64,000 nucleotides of DNA, taken from positions 186,001-250,000 of the forward strand of contig AAZW01000003.1 in assembly GCA_000169995.1 (NCBI GenBank), given 5' to 3'. The DNA is from Vibrionales bacterium SWAT-3. GTDB lineage: Bacteria; Pseudomonadota; Gammaproteobacteria; Enterobacterales; Vibrionaceae. Shown piece by piece: positions 1 to 8,724 of this stretch. The position numbers were made by a program, and so were the translations under genes. Numbering within the stretch: the first letter of the stretch is position 1; every line of letters begins with the position of its first letter. The notes beneath the pieces are model-generated. The model made no database searches. It worked only from the letters and a program-made list of their open reading frames with translations, and was not told the DNA's origin.

Positions 1-688
1 CTAGCACGCCAAGGTAAGCGGTAACCAAGTGACCAGTATTAAGCGTGAACAATTTACGCTCAACGAAGGCCATTAGGTTGTCAGTGCACTCCATACCTGG
101 GATGTTTGGAATCTCACCTTTAAATTGTGTTTGGTCTACGATCCACTCGCTGAACGTTTCAACCGTTACTGCTAGTGGGTCTGTTTCGCCTGCTTCAGCT
201 GGCGGTACGATACGGTCAACCGCTGAATCAACAAAGCCAATATGCGCTTCAGTGAACGCTTTCATTTCATCAGAAAGGTGCTCTAAAACCGCAGCTTTAA
301 GCTGGCTAGTACCACGAACCATGTTCTCTGCTGCGATGATGTTCATTGGTGCAGTGTTGTTTGCTGCTGCACGCTTTTCAATACCTTGAGCAATAGACTT
401 AGAGATAATCTTAAGAACCGTTGGACCAACCGCTGTGGTCACAATGTCAGACTCAGCAATGCAATCGACCACTGCGCTTGTTGCCGAGTTTACTGCTGTC
501 ACGTTCTTAACGATCTCAACAACGCACTCTTCACCCACAATCTTCACTGGGTATTCTTGGCGTTCAATTAACGCATTCACAACCGTTTCATTTACGTCAG
601 CAAAAGTAACCTTCATACCAGCGTCAGCAAGAAGCTTACCAATGAAACCACGACCGATATTACCTGCACCAAAATGTAACGCTTTCAT
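1..688 (-). CDS. mtlD: mannitol-1-phosphate 5-dehydrogenase, 3' end outside window
   Basis: Cytosolic NAD-dependent enzyme that oxidises mannitol-1-phosphate, the product of MtlA, to fructose-6-phosphate. The minus strand reads from ATG at 688 with an N-terminal Rossmann motif [11 protein letters not shown] and continues open to the window edge, so about 229 of roughly 380 residues are present. Other family-like stretches are AAENMVRG and [18 protein letters not shown]. It lies 183 bp downstream of mtlA on the same strand, the usual mtlA-mtlD order. Identification is by recognition of the sequence; the C-terminal half cannot be seen. Confidence 0.95.
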   Translation of the reverse strand, partial: MKALHFGAGNIGRGFIGKLLADAGMKVTFADVNETVVNALIERQEYPVKIVGEECVVEIVKNVTAVNSATSAVVDCIAESDIVTTAVGPTVLKIISKSIAQGIEKRAAANNTAPMNIIAAENMVRGTSQLKAAVLEHLSDEMKAFTEAHIGFVDSAVDRIVPPAEAGETDPLAVTVETFSEWIVDQTQFKGEIPNIPGMECTDNLMAFVERKLFTLNTGHLVTAYLGVL

Positions 689-871
689 AATTTTGACCTT
701 ATAAATATTTGAATCTAGATAGCTAACTGCTCAACCACATGCCTGATGATTAACTAGAGACATTAAGCAGTAAGCTATTCAGACTGAATCTGGTTAAGAC
801 AGATTAAGACCGAAAATGAGGCCAGTAGGGGGATACCGGCCTCCTTCACTTAGGAGCTTGACTAGAGCTTT
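689..871 (-). promoter_or_regulatory. mtlA-mtlD intergenic hairpin
   Basis: The gap between mtlA and mtlD holds an inverted repeat, GAGGCC at 818-823 and GGCCTC at 838-843, extended by a GTA/TAC pairing after a mismatch. There is no strong T-run on the minus strand, so it is more likely an mRNA-processing or partial attenuation site that sets the mtlA:mtlD ratio than a full terminator. The role is inferred. Confidence 0.45.
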
Positions 872-2764
872 TTAGTTTCCGTTGAGAATGCGTAGAACAT
901 CAGCAGGGTTTGTTGTGTTCTGTAGGCATTCCACAGCGTCTTCATCATCAAGTGAATTGGTAATAGCCATCAGCACCATGTTGTGCTCATCGCCTTGTGC
1001 GGCAATACCGATAACCATCTTAGCGATATCGTCTTCATCTTCGCCCCACTGAATACCTTCAGGGTACTGACAGAATACGATGCCGGTTTTTTGTACATAT
1101 TGTTTCGCTTCGATTGTGCCGTGTGGTACTGCGATAGACTCGCCTAGGTAAGTAGATACAAGCTCTTCACGAGCAAACATGCCATCTACGTATTCTGGTG
1201 ATACATTGCCAAGCTTCACTAGTTGGTCGCCAGCAAACTTGATTGCGTCTTCTTTCTGAGTCGCTTTAAGGCCAAGGAAAATGCTGTCATTAGTCAGTGC
1301 AAGCTTGTTGCCTTCTTGAGCTGGTGCTGCTGCAGGAGCCGGAGCTTCTACCTTCGCTTCACCACTTTGGGCATTGACAAGTTCTGCTACTAGGTTGTCG
1401 TATACTGCACCATCTAAGAAGTTATTCAGAGACATGTGCATTGCACCAGGAATGGTTTTACGTGCACGGTCTGTTAAATCTTTATGCGTAATAACAATTT
1501 GTGAATCAGCTGGTAGGTTGTTGATTGCGTAGTTAGTTACCGTGATATTTAGGCCCGCTGCATCTACTTTCTTACGCAGTAGACCTGCACCCATTGCACT
1601 TGAACCCATACCCGCATCACATGCTACGTATACTGCTTTCACGTCAGCTAGGTTGATGTCTGCACCCGTTGCTGCACCTTTAGAAGACGCTTTCATGTCT
1701 TTCATTTGTGCTGATGCTTTCTCTAGTGAATCTTCCTCATCATCTTGCGCTGATGTTTTAAGAAGGATTGACGCTACAACAAACGATACTGCCGTTGCTG
1801 CGATAACCGATAGAATCACGCCGATGTAAGAGCCTTTTGGTGTCATCAACAGAATCGCGAAGATAGAACCAGGAGATGCTGGAGAGATTAGGCCAGAGCT
1901 GAACATTACGTTAGTGAATACACCAGCCATACCACCTGCGATTACCGCAAGGATTAGACGTGGGTTCATAAGAACGTATGGGAAGTAAATTTCGTGGATA
2001 CCACCTAGGAAGTGGATGATAGATGCACCCGCAGCAGATTGTTTCGCGCTGCCTTTACCAAATACCATGTAAGCAAGTAGAAGACCAAAACCAGGACCTG
2101 GGTTTGCTTCGATTAGGAAGAAGATAGAGCGACCCATCTCTTCAGATTGCTGGATACCTAGTGGAGAGAAGATACCGTGGTTGATTGCGTTATTTAGGAA
2201 TAGAATTTTCGCAGGTTCAACAAAGATAGATGCTAGAGGTAGTGCACCCGCTTCTACCATTGCGTTTACACCAGCCGCAAGTCCGCCAGACAGAATCTTA
2301 ACCGCAGGACCAATCACGATGAACGCGATTATCGCACAGATCATGCCGATGATACCCGCAGAGAAGTTGTTCACTAGCATTTCGAAACCACTCTTCACTT
2401 TACCGTGAACAGCTTCATCGAATTTCTTGATTGCGATACCACCTAGTGGACCAACAATCATTGCACCCATGAACATAGGGATGTCAGTACCAACGATAAC
2501 ACCCATTGTTGTGATGGCACCTACTACCGCGCCGCGGTCACCACCAACCATCTTACCACCGGTGTAACCAATCAATAATGGCAGTAAGTAAGTGATCATA
2601 GGACCAACCATTGATGCTAACGTTTCGTTAGGCCACCAACCTGTTGGGATGAATAGTGCTGTAATGAAACCCCACGCAATGAATGCGCCGATGTTTGGCA
2701 TTACCATATTGGATAAGAAACGACCAAAGTTTTGAACCTTGATCTTTGCTTCTGGTGATAACAT
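872..2764 (-). CDS. mtlA: mannitol-specific PTS enzyme IICBA
   Basis: Inner-membrane permease that imports mannitol and phosphorylates it to mannitol-1-phosphate. With the start at 2764 the protein is 630 residues, close to the 637 of E. coli MtlA, and begins MLSPEAKIKVQNFGRF. The open frame extends 45 codons upstream, but that part is not MtlA-like. Order of domains: IIC (about 1-340) with GGIHE, Glu258; IIB with the phospho-cysteine in ACDAGMGSS (Cys382); an Ala/Pro linker around 470-485; IIA with the phospho-histidine in IAVPHGT (His548). All three functional residues are present. First gene of the mtl operon. Confidence 0.97.
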   Translation of the reverse strand: MLSPEAKIKVQNFGRFLSNMVMPNIGAFIAWGFITALFIPTGWWPNETLASMVGPMITYLLPLLIGYTGGKMVGGDRGAVVGAITTMGVIVGTDIPMFMGAMIVGPLGGIAIKKFDEAVHGKVKSGFEMLVNNFSAGIIGMICAIIAFIVIGPAVKILSGGLAAGVNAMVEAGALPLASIFVEPAKILFLNNAINHGIFSPLGIQQSEEMGRSIFFLIEANPGPGFGLLLAYMVFGKGSAKQSAAGASIIHFLGGIHEIYFPYVLMNPRLILAVIAGGMAGVFTNVMFSSGLISPASPGSIFAILLMTPKGSYIGVILSVIAATAVSFVVASILLKTSAQDDEEDSLEKASAQMKDMKASSKGAATGADINLADVKAVYVACDAGMGSSAMGAGLLRKKVDAAGLNITVTNYAINNLPADSQIVITHKDLTDRARKTIPGAMHMSLNNFLDGAVYDNLVAELVNAQSGEAKVEAPAPAAAPAQEGNKLALTNDSIFLGLKATQKEDAIKFAGDQLVKLGNVSPEYVDGMFAREELVSTYLGESIAVPHGTIEAKQYVQKTGIVFCQYPEGIQWGEDEDDIAKMVIGIAAQGDEHNMVLMAITNSLDDEDAVECLQNTTNPADVLRILNGN

Positions 2765-2871
2765 AGGTAGAACCCCGTAGTGTATTGGTTGGTCAAATGA
2801 CCGAAAGTGTGTGCTCAAAAGTTGATTAAAATGTATCACAACATTTCCAAAATGCACTCTAGCCCAACTTT

Positions 2872-2887
2872 CGTGACAAACATCACA
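2872..2887 (-). promoter_or_regulatory. CRP-like site upstream of mtlA
   Basis: On the minus strand the site reads TGTGATGTTTGTCACG, with perfect TGTGA and TCAC half-sites six bases apart. CRP control of mannitol operons with several sites is known in E. coli and Vibrio. Confidence 0.6.
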
Positions 2888-2914
2888 CACAAAAAACACT
2901 TTCGGGTTAATGGT

Positions 2915-2930
2915 GATGCTTTAGATCACA
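2915..2930 (-). promoter_or_regulatory. second CRP-like site upstream of mtlA
   Basis: Minus strand TGTGATCTAAAGCATC matches the consensus TGTGATCTAGATCACA at 12 of 16 positions, with a perfect left half. Confidence 0.45.
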
Positions 2931-2966
2931 AAAATTTCATGAATTTAAATTACAAAGCAAAACCAG

Positions 2967-2981
2967 TGAGAATGATTCTCA
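2967..2981. promoter_or_regulatory. Fur-box-like palindrome upstream of mtlA
   Basis: TGAGAATGATTCTCA is a perfect 7-1-7 inverted repeat and differs from the classical Fur 7-1-7 motif TGATAATnATTATCA only by one symmetrical change in each arm. It lies between two CRP-like sites. No iron gene is adjacent, so a role in iron-dependent control of mtlA or of the divergent gene is a prediction. Confidence 0.45.
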
Positions 2982-2987
2982 TTAACT

Positions 2988-3003
2988 AACGATCAAGATC
3001 ACA
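2988..3003 (-). promoter_or_regulatory. third CRP-like site upstream of mtlA
   Basis: Minus strand TGTGATCTTGATCGTT matches the CRP consensus at 12 of 16 positions. It sits just upstream of the Fur-like palindrome with respect to mtlA. Confidence 0.45.
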
Positions 3004-3139
3004 CTTCACAGCTTGATCACTAAAAATAAATGGTGACAAAAGTCGCACTTAATAAAAGATGCATCTTAAAAACTATAAACCATGTATGAAGGAACGCCAT
3101 TCCTAGTGGGATTTATATGCAACCAGAAGGGTTAAACCT

Positions 3140-3168
3140 TACTTCCTGTAATTTAATTACAGGAAGTA
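3140..3168. repeat. perfect inverted repeat, 13-bp arms
   Basis: TACTTCCTGTAAT at 3140-3152 and its exact complement at 3156-3168, separated by three bases (TTA). No T-run follows on either strand, so it does not look like an intrinsic terminator. It could be a dimeric-regulator site or an mRNA stem-loop in the leader of the gene at 3342. Confidence 0.7.
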
Positions 3169-3341
3169 TTGAAGGACTTTCTTGATGCTGTTTTGGAGAA
3201 CACTTCCCCCAATTAAACTAAAAACACATGGGCAATCAGAAAAGGAATTACGCGAAGTAGATGTGTTATTCTAATCACTTGTTTTGGTTGAATACCTACC
3301 CCACACCATCTAGTTGTCAGGTGACGACTTAAGAGAAGGCT

Positions 3342-4208
3342 ATGTCAGACAAGATCTCCACATCAGCTCTCGCTAAACAAAAAGGCATAGAAGCCAAAGC
3401 CCTGTTTAGTGATCTAAAAACAGCCGGCTATATCGTACGTTCACAGGATCGCTGGATACTGACAGAGCGAGGAGAAAGCTTTGGTGGGGAGTATGTACAA
3501 CACAAAAAGTTTGGTGTCTTTATTGTATGGCCAGAAAAACTGCTTATCGACTTGGACTCCTTCTCTGGAAAAACACTCACCGCGACTCAGCTTGGCAGTG
3601 CTTTCAAACTCAGTGCGAAAAAGATCAATCTCTTGCTCAATGAACTTGGATGGATAACAAGAGAAGAAGACGGTTGGCATGTCACCTCTACAGGTTTAAA
3701 AGCGGGCGGGGAACAGAGAGAAGATAAAACCACACAGAACCTATTTGTGGTATGGCACGACTCATTGATTCGCAATAAACGTTTAAAGCAATCTGTTGTC
3801 GAGTTCTTGGGACACGATGCAGAAAGCCACTCTACCGATGTGTCATTTTCTAGCTTTCGCCAAAAGTTCGAAGCCAAGCATAGAACCTTGGATGGGCACT
3901 ATGTTCGTTCAAAAGGAGAGCTGATCATCGATAACTGGCTTTATATGGCGGGTGTGGTTCATGCGTACGAGCGTCCGCTGCCAATATCAAAAGAAGTGAT
4001 CAGTGATTTTTATCTGCCAAGTGGCAAGGTGTACATTCAATTCTGGGGAACCGACTCTGCGCCAATCGCCGGGGAAAAGCGTGAAACTACGAGAAAAATC
4101 TATGCCGAGTATGGTTTTGGCTTAATCGAAATCACACCAGAAGATATTCCAAACCTAGACAGCGTACTTCCACCATTATTGCGCCAGTATGGCATCAAGG
4201 CGTACTAA
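3342..4208 (+). CDS. predicted PD-(D/E)XK-type nuclease-like protein with winged-helix-like N-terminus
   Basis: 288 residues; I do not recognise a named family. The N-terminal 130 residues look like two helix-turn-helix-type modules (STSALAKQKGIEAKALFSDL and a second with AFKLSAKKINLLLNELGW), each followed by a wing-like WILTERGE / GWHVTSTG segment. The C-terminal 100 residues follow a restriction-endonuclease-like layout: SKGELIIDNWL, then an SDFYLPSG strand with Asp, then KVYIQFWG where many relatives have E-x-W, then an IEITPEDI segment. The expected acidic residue in the last strand is Gln here, so activity is uncertain. Divergent from mtlA. Confidence 0.5.
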   Translation: MSDKISTSALAKQKGIEAKALFSDLKTAGYIVRSQDRWILTERGESFGGEYVQHKKFGVFIVWPEKLLIDLDSFSGKTLTATQLGSAFKLSAKKINLLLNELGWITREEDGWHVTSTGLKAGGEQREDKTTQNLFVVWHDSLIRNKRLKQSVVEFLGHDAESHSTDVSFSSFRQKFEAKHRTLDGHYVRSKGELIIDNWLYMAGVVHAYERPLPISKEVISDFYLPSGKVYIQFWGTDSAPIAGEKRETTRKIYAEYGFGLIEITPEDIPNLDSVLPPLLRQYGIKAY

Positions 4209-4532
4209 ACGACTGAATCTAGACAATTCAAACCTACTAAGATCACACTTATCGAATCATTATGGACATTATTTACCATAGTGATTTGATATGTTCGCTA
4301 TTTTTCCCAAGCTAATCTTCTATTATCTTACCTCCATCGACTTGAGCTACCGCAGATACTCGATTTATTGGGGCATGTTCGATGACCATTTCAGCGCTTG
4401 TTTCTTAGAAACCCGTTCTATTAAAGACCGATGATATTAGAGACAAGGCCCAAATGCGTTATCCGTTTATTGTTGACGTTACCGAACATAACACCCTACA
4501 ACATTTATTATTGATAGATATTAGGATTCAAC
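4209..4532. other. intergenic region upstream of nfsB
   Basis: 324 bp without a convincing gene. A possible sigma-70 promoter for nfsB is TTGACG at 4473-4478 and TACAAC at 4497-4502 with an 18-base spacer; the -10 is weak. Nothing else stands out. Confidence 0.35.
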
Positions 4533-5189
4533 ATGACTCATCCAATCATTACTGATCTAAACACTCGTTACACAGCTAAAAAATACGATGCAGAAAAACG
4601 CATCTCTGCGGAAGACATGGAAGTAATCAAAGAAGCACTTCGTTTGTCAGCTTCTTCTATCAACTCTCAGCCTTGGAAATTCATCATCATTGAGAGCGAC
4701 GAAGCAAAACAGCGCTTCCACAATACTTTCGAGAACATGTTCCAGTTTAACCAGCCACATGCGAAAGAAGCGTCACACACAATCCTGTTTGCTCACGATC
4801 CTAAATACACTAAAGAGAAATTCGCGAAACGCGCAGATACAGAAGTAAGCTCTGGTCACCTACCAGCTGAAATGTACGAGCAATTCTTAGGTGCTTACGC
4901 ATTCGCAGAAATGAACACCGACGAAACAGGTTTCAACGGTAACTGGACTAAGTCTCAAGTGTACATTGCACTGGGTAACACACTGCACACACTTGCTCGT
5001 CTTGGTATCGCTTCAACGCCTATGGAAGGCGTAGACGCAGCGATGATCAGCGAAGAGTTTGCTGACGAGCTAGAAGGTCACGTTGTTGATGTAGCACTGG
5101 CTATCGGCTACCACCAAGACGGCGAAGACTACAACCACGGTAAACCAAAAGCGCGTCTAGCTCTTGATGAAATCGTGACCACGCTTTAA
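4533..5189 (+). CDS. nfsB: oxygen-insensitive NAD(P)H nitroreductase / dihydropteridine reductase
   Basis: FMN-dependent cytosolic flavoprotein that reduces nitroaromatics, quinones and dihydropterins by two-electron transfer. 218 residues, the usual NfsB length of 217-218. Family-like segments are the N-terminal LNTRYTAKKYD, SASSINSQPWKF (FMN phosphate region), and the C-terminal IGYHQDGEDY. ATG at 4533. It is followed by a strong hairpin at 5213-5244 and appears monocistronic. Confidence 0.93.
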   Translation: MTHPIITDLNTRYTAKKYDAEKRISAEDMEVIKEALRLSASSINSQPWKFIIIESDEAKQRFHNTFENMFQFNQPHAKEASHTILFAHDPKYTKEKFAKRADTEVSSGHLPAEMYEQFLGAYAFAEMNTDETGFNGNWTKSQVYIALGNTLHTLARLGIASTPMEGVDAAMISEEFADELEGHVVDVALAIGYHQDGEDYNHGKPKARLALDEIVTTL

Positions 5190-5212
5190 AACTAACAAAT
5201 AAATTGCACAGC

Positions 5213-5244
5213 TTATTAGGCCAGACTTTCGTCTGGCCTAATAA
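5213..5244. terminator. nfsB terminator hairpin
   Basis: Perfect 14-bp inverted repeat, TTATTAGGCCAGAC at 5213-5226 and its complement at 5231-5244, loop TTTC. A T-rich run is weak, but the stem is long and placed 23 bp after the nfsB stop. Confidence 0.75.
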
Positions 5245-5370
5245 CATTACTAAAAATTTTGCTCTATTCATGTGAGCAAGAAGACCGAACCTGAAGTCAT
5301 AGCCTCTGTTCACTACTCCATAACAAAATTATCCCTCCATCAGCATTACTTAGAAACTTTAAATAATCAC

Positions 5371-6269
5371 GGCCTTGTTGCTTAATTCAGAGATAAGACA
5401 TTCCTGTCCCATAGTGCTTGATTGTTAGACGATGTACTGAGTTTCAGGCATGCCTAACCCTGTAAGCTTATTCAGCGCCTTGATCATAGCGTAGGTCTCG
5501 CCAACTTGAGCGTTGTAGTTTCTAAGGCTTAATTTCCCTCCTAACAACTGTTTCACTCGATACATTGCTGTTTCTGATAGCGAGCGCTTGTGATAGCCAT
5601 ACCGCATTTTCCACTTCTTGTTAGAGCCGTAGAGCTTCTGGCAACCTACTGCTAAGTTGCGAGGGTGTCCTTGCTCCCAGAAGGCTGCCCCTTCTCGTGG
5701 AGGGATAAGCGGTACCGCTCGCTTCGTATAGCATCATGGCAATCCCTTGTGTCATAAGCGCCATCACCTGATATCTCAATGATTTTACGATGTGTCTGCT
5801 TGAGTAAGTTGGGGAGCACTTCGGCATCGGTTACGTTAGATAAGCTCAGTTCTGCTGCGATTATTTCGTGGGTGCTGGTATCGACTGCGATATGCAGCTT
5901 ACGCCAGACTCTGCGTTTCCCATCAGTACCATGCTTCTTGACCTTCCATTCACCTTCGCCATAAACCTTGAGTCCAGTGGCATCAATGGCATACAGAAAA
6001 CGCGTTTCACCATCAGTGCGGTAGTAATGGCTAAGTCGCTGAATCGGCGAGGCCTACCACGCTTGCCTTGTTTGTTTTGATTCCACTCGGCGAATGCTTC
6101 CTCATCAATCCAAAAGGTCAGAGAGCCACGGTTGATTAAGGCTTTATTGTACTGCTTCCAGTTAGTTGTTTTGTAACGAGATTTAGGCATGAGACTACGA
6201 TGATCGGTGGGTGTAGCCGATCAGATCGTAGCTTCCAGATTTAGTTCCATCGATTTAAGCAACAAGGCC
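5371..6269 (-). mobile_element. decayed IS5-family (IS903-type) insertion sequence
   Basis: 899-bp element bounded by perfect 15-bp inverted repeats (GGCCTTGTTGCTTAA at 5371-5385 and complement at 6255-6269). It is flanked by a 9-bp target duplication AATAATCAC (5362-5370 and 6270-6278), the size typical of the IS903 group. Full elements are near 1050 bp, so it has lost internal sequence. It can still be a substrate for transposase supplied in trans because both ends are intact. Confidence 0.9.
5425..6190 (-). pseudogene. IS903-type transposase, internally deleted and frameshifted
   Basis: The minus strand starts normally (MPKSRYKTTNWKQYNKAL, then RFSDLAITTALMVKRVF). Near 6000 the reading jumps to YAIDATGLKVYGEGEW in another frame, consistent with an internal deletion that removes part of the DDE core. 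A second frameshift near 5722-5728 follows DGAYDTRDCHDAIR; the remainder, KRAVPLIPPREGAAF to LGMPETQYIV, is in a third frame and ends at 5425. No full-length transposase can be made. Confidence 0.88.
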
Positions 6270-6520
6270 AATAATCACCCTAGCCAACTTGCTCATTTGA
6301 AACTATCAATGACCTCAATATAGCAGATCAGAGAGTATACTTTGGATTTGGTGCCATCAATTTAGTATCAAAGCCACATAATATAAGGAGAAAAAATCAC
6401 GCAAACCATTATCTTGTCGTAATAATGACTTTAATTGTCCCTATATTGATATTAGTTAGAAATATAAATAATTTAATATTTAATCTAACAAATAACTATC
6501 CTCATTAATAAAGGTCTAAT
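6270..6520. other. AT-rich gap between IS and cfa
   Basis: About 250 bp, strongly AT-rich, starting with the right copy of the IS target duplication. It must contain the cfa promoter. I see no confident -35/-10 pair and no gene. Confidence 0.4.
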
Positions 6521-7654
6521 ATGTCAAGCAAAGAAATAATTAATGAAATTCTTAAATATGCTGGAATCGAAATCAATGGAAGCAATGAATGGGATATAAA
6601 AATAAATAATGATAAGATATATGAAGACCTTTTAAAAAAAGGGAAGATTGCTTTTGGCGAAGGTTATATGAATAATCTTTGGGATTGCGATAGAATTGAT
6701 ATACTAGTTAGTAAATTATTGAAATATGATATTGAACGCCATCTATCAAAAAAAGACATACTAAAAATATCAGCAAATATCGGCATGAAAAATATACTTA
6801 ACATGCAATCTATAAATCGTGTTAAAAAAGATGTCCCTTTTCATTATGATATTGGTAATGATCTTTATGAAAATATGCTGGACAAGCGTTTAACTTACAC
6901 TTGTGCATACTGGGATGGAGCTGAAAACCTAGACCAAGCTCAAGAAAAAAAGATGGACCTAATATGTCGGAAATTAGACTTAAAGCCAGGTGAAAGATTA
7001 CTTGATATTGGCTGTGGATGGGCAAGTTTTATAAACTATGCTGCAGAAAATTATGGTGTAATCTGCGATGGCTTAACATTATCTCAAGAGCAAATGAAAT
7101 TAGGGAAAAAAATTGCTAATGAAAAAGGATTAGACGTAAATATAATTTTGCAAGATTATCGTGAATATGAAGTGGGTGATAAATACGACAAAGTTGTTTC
7201 AATTGGTATGATAGAGCACGTCGGGCCTGAAAACTATGATGAGTTTTTTAAATGTGTATGTGAACTGATGAAAGATGATGGTTTATTTTTATTACATACC
7301 ATAAGTAGTCCAATATCATTAAATAAAACAGATCCATGGATTAATAAATATATATTCCCAAATGGAGTTATCCCATCCATATCTCAATTAAGCCTTGCTT
7401 TAGAAGGAAAGATGAATATTGAAGATATCCATAATTTTGGTCCGGATTATGATAAAACACTATTATCTTGGTGTGAAAACTTTGAGAAAAATTGGCATAG
7501 AATATCAGATAAATATAGCGATATGTTTTATAGGATGTGGCGATATTATTTACTTAGCTGCGCTGGTGCATTTAGGAATCGTGATTTGAATTTGATACAA
7601 ATATCTCTAACTAAAAATGGCAGAGCATTACCTACAACAGCTCGTTCTAGTTGA
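6521..7654 (+). CDS. cfa: cyclopropane-fatty-acyl-phospholipid synthase
   Basis: SAM-dependent enzyme that adds a methylene across the double bond of unsaturated phospholipid acyl chains at the membrane. 377 residues, near the usual 380. The SAM-binding motif is LLDIGCGWAS (about 162-169). The residues that bind the catalytic bicarbonate in E. coli Cfa are conserved: Cys128 in YTCAYW, Glu232 in MIEHVG, His259 in LLHTIS and Tyr310. This contrasts with the second Cfa-like protein at 21940. The gene is much more AT-rich than its chromosomal neighbours and lies next to IS elements, suggesting horizontal acquisition. It precedes a patatin-type phospholipase gene. Confidence 0.92.
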   Translation: MSSKEIINEILKYAGIEINGSNEWDIKINNDKIYEDLLKKGKIAFGEGYMNNLWDCDRIDILVSKLLKYDIERHLSKKDILKISANIGMKNILNMQSINRVKKDVPFHYDIGNDLYENMLDKRLTYTCAYWDGAENLDQAQEKKMDLICRKLDLKPGERLLDIGCGWASFINYAAENYGVICDGLTLSQEQMKLGKKIANEKGLDVNIILQDYREYEVGDKYDKVVSIGMIEHVGPENYDEFFKCVCELMKDDGLFLLHTISSPISLNKTDPWINKYIFPNGVIPSISQLSLALEGKMNIEDIHNFGPDYDKTLLSWCENFEKNWHRISDKYSDMFYRMWRYYLLSCAGAFRNRDLNLIQISLTKNGRALPTTARSS

Positions 7655-7986
7655 TAAAATATACCTTACTTATATCTAATCTTTTATATTAATCAAAATT
7701 TCCTTATTCATATTCGGTGAATTTTTTTCATACCACATTGAATGTCTCTTTAAATTTTAAATCCAAAGAGAAAATAAATTAATAGGTAAATTTTAAAGGT
7801 TATTTTAGGATTCTAGATTAAATATAATTAACAAAATCTCCGGGTTACAATATGGAAATACTTATAAGTAATCCGGTAGGTGCATTATAAAAATTTAACT
7901 AATAAATTTTTATATATGGTTATCATACTTAGTTATCACCTATAGAAGTTGAAAAATTAATCTTTAGTTAAGATAAATGGTGAAAT
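7655..7986. other. AT-rich intergenic region between cfa and patatin gene
   Basis: 332 bp of very AT-rich DNA. No gene, no clear terminator and no confident promoter could be read; a promoter for the patatin gene is expected here. Confidence 0.4.
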
Positions 7987-8724
7987 ATGTCAGGAGTTAA
8001 CGTTTCCATCTGCAGAAGCAGTATTGAGCCTTTTCATAAAGTGAATGATTTATCAAGCTTAGCACTTATTACCGAAGGGGGAGGTCAAAGAGGGGTTTTT
8101 ACAGCAGGAGTACTAGACGTTTTTATGGAGAATAATTTTAATCCATTTTCTCTTTTAATTGGAGCATCTGCAGGATCTTTAAATTTAGCGTCTTATATTT
8201 GCAACCAACGACAACACGCATATCGTGTAATTACCGAAGTTACCACAAAAAAACATTTTTTTAACTATTACAACCTATTTTCAAATAAAGGAGCAATGAA
8301 TCTAGATTGGTTGATCGAGGAGACAAAAAGCAATTTGAAACTTGATTGGGATACAGGTAAAAAGAATATGAAATACAAGAAAGTTCTTGCCTGCGCTTCT
8401 TGCCTTTACGAGGATAAGGCTGAATTCTTCGATCTAAGTCTAGGCTCTTGGGAGGATAGTCTAAAAGCTTCTTGCTCAATACCACTACTAAATCGTCACC
8501 CAGTTTATTTTAATCAAAAGTATTGGGTCGATGGTGGTTTAAGCGCACCGATCCCGGTTGAAGAAGCTTATAATCGAGGTTTTAAGAATCTTGTTGTGAT
8601 TCGCACTAACCCCAAGGGGACTTACTCATCTCACCAATGGCTTAAAGTTGCTAAAAAGTGTCTTTCAAAAACAAAAGTAGCTGCATTAATCGACATGTTA
8701 CTAGGGCGTGTTGATCTTTCGTGA
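7987..8724 (+). pseudogene. patatin-like phospholipase (YjjU type), N-terminal part, split by IS
   Basis: Resembles E. coli YjjU, a patatin-family acyl hydrolase predicted to act on membrane lipids. Genuine coding runs to 8703; the last residues (GRVDLS) are encoded by the inserted element. The oxyanion motif GGGQRG is at 31-36, the nucleophile Ser61 is in GASAG, and Asp182 is in the DGG motif, so the whole catalytic dyad is in this part. The C-terminus resumes in frame at 9589. The original protein would be about 304 residues. Low GC, like the preceding cfa. Confidence 0.88.

Larger units (their letters stand above)
2765..3341. promoter_or_regulatory. mtlA promoter and leader region
   Basis: This 577-bp gap separates mtlA (minus) from the divergent gene at 3342. 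It carries three CRP-like sites, one Fur-like box, a leader inverted repeat and a 13-bp-arm palindrome, listed separately. The leader near mtlA has CCGAAAGTGT at 2801-2810 matched by ACACTTTCGG at 2896-2905, and a small palindrome GGTCAAATGACC at 2791-2802. In V. cholerae an antisense RNA (MtlS) is transcribed opposite the mtlA leader; an equivalent could be made from the plus strand here, but I cannot define its ends. Confidence 0.6.
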
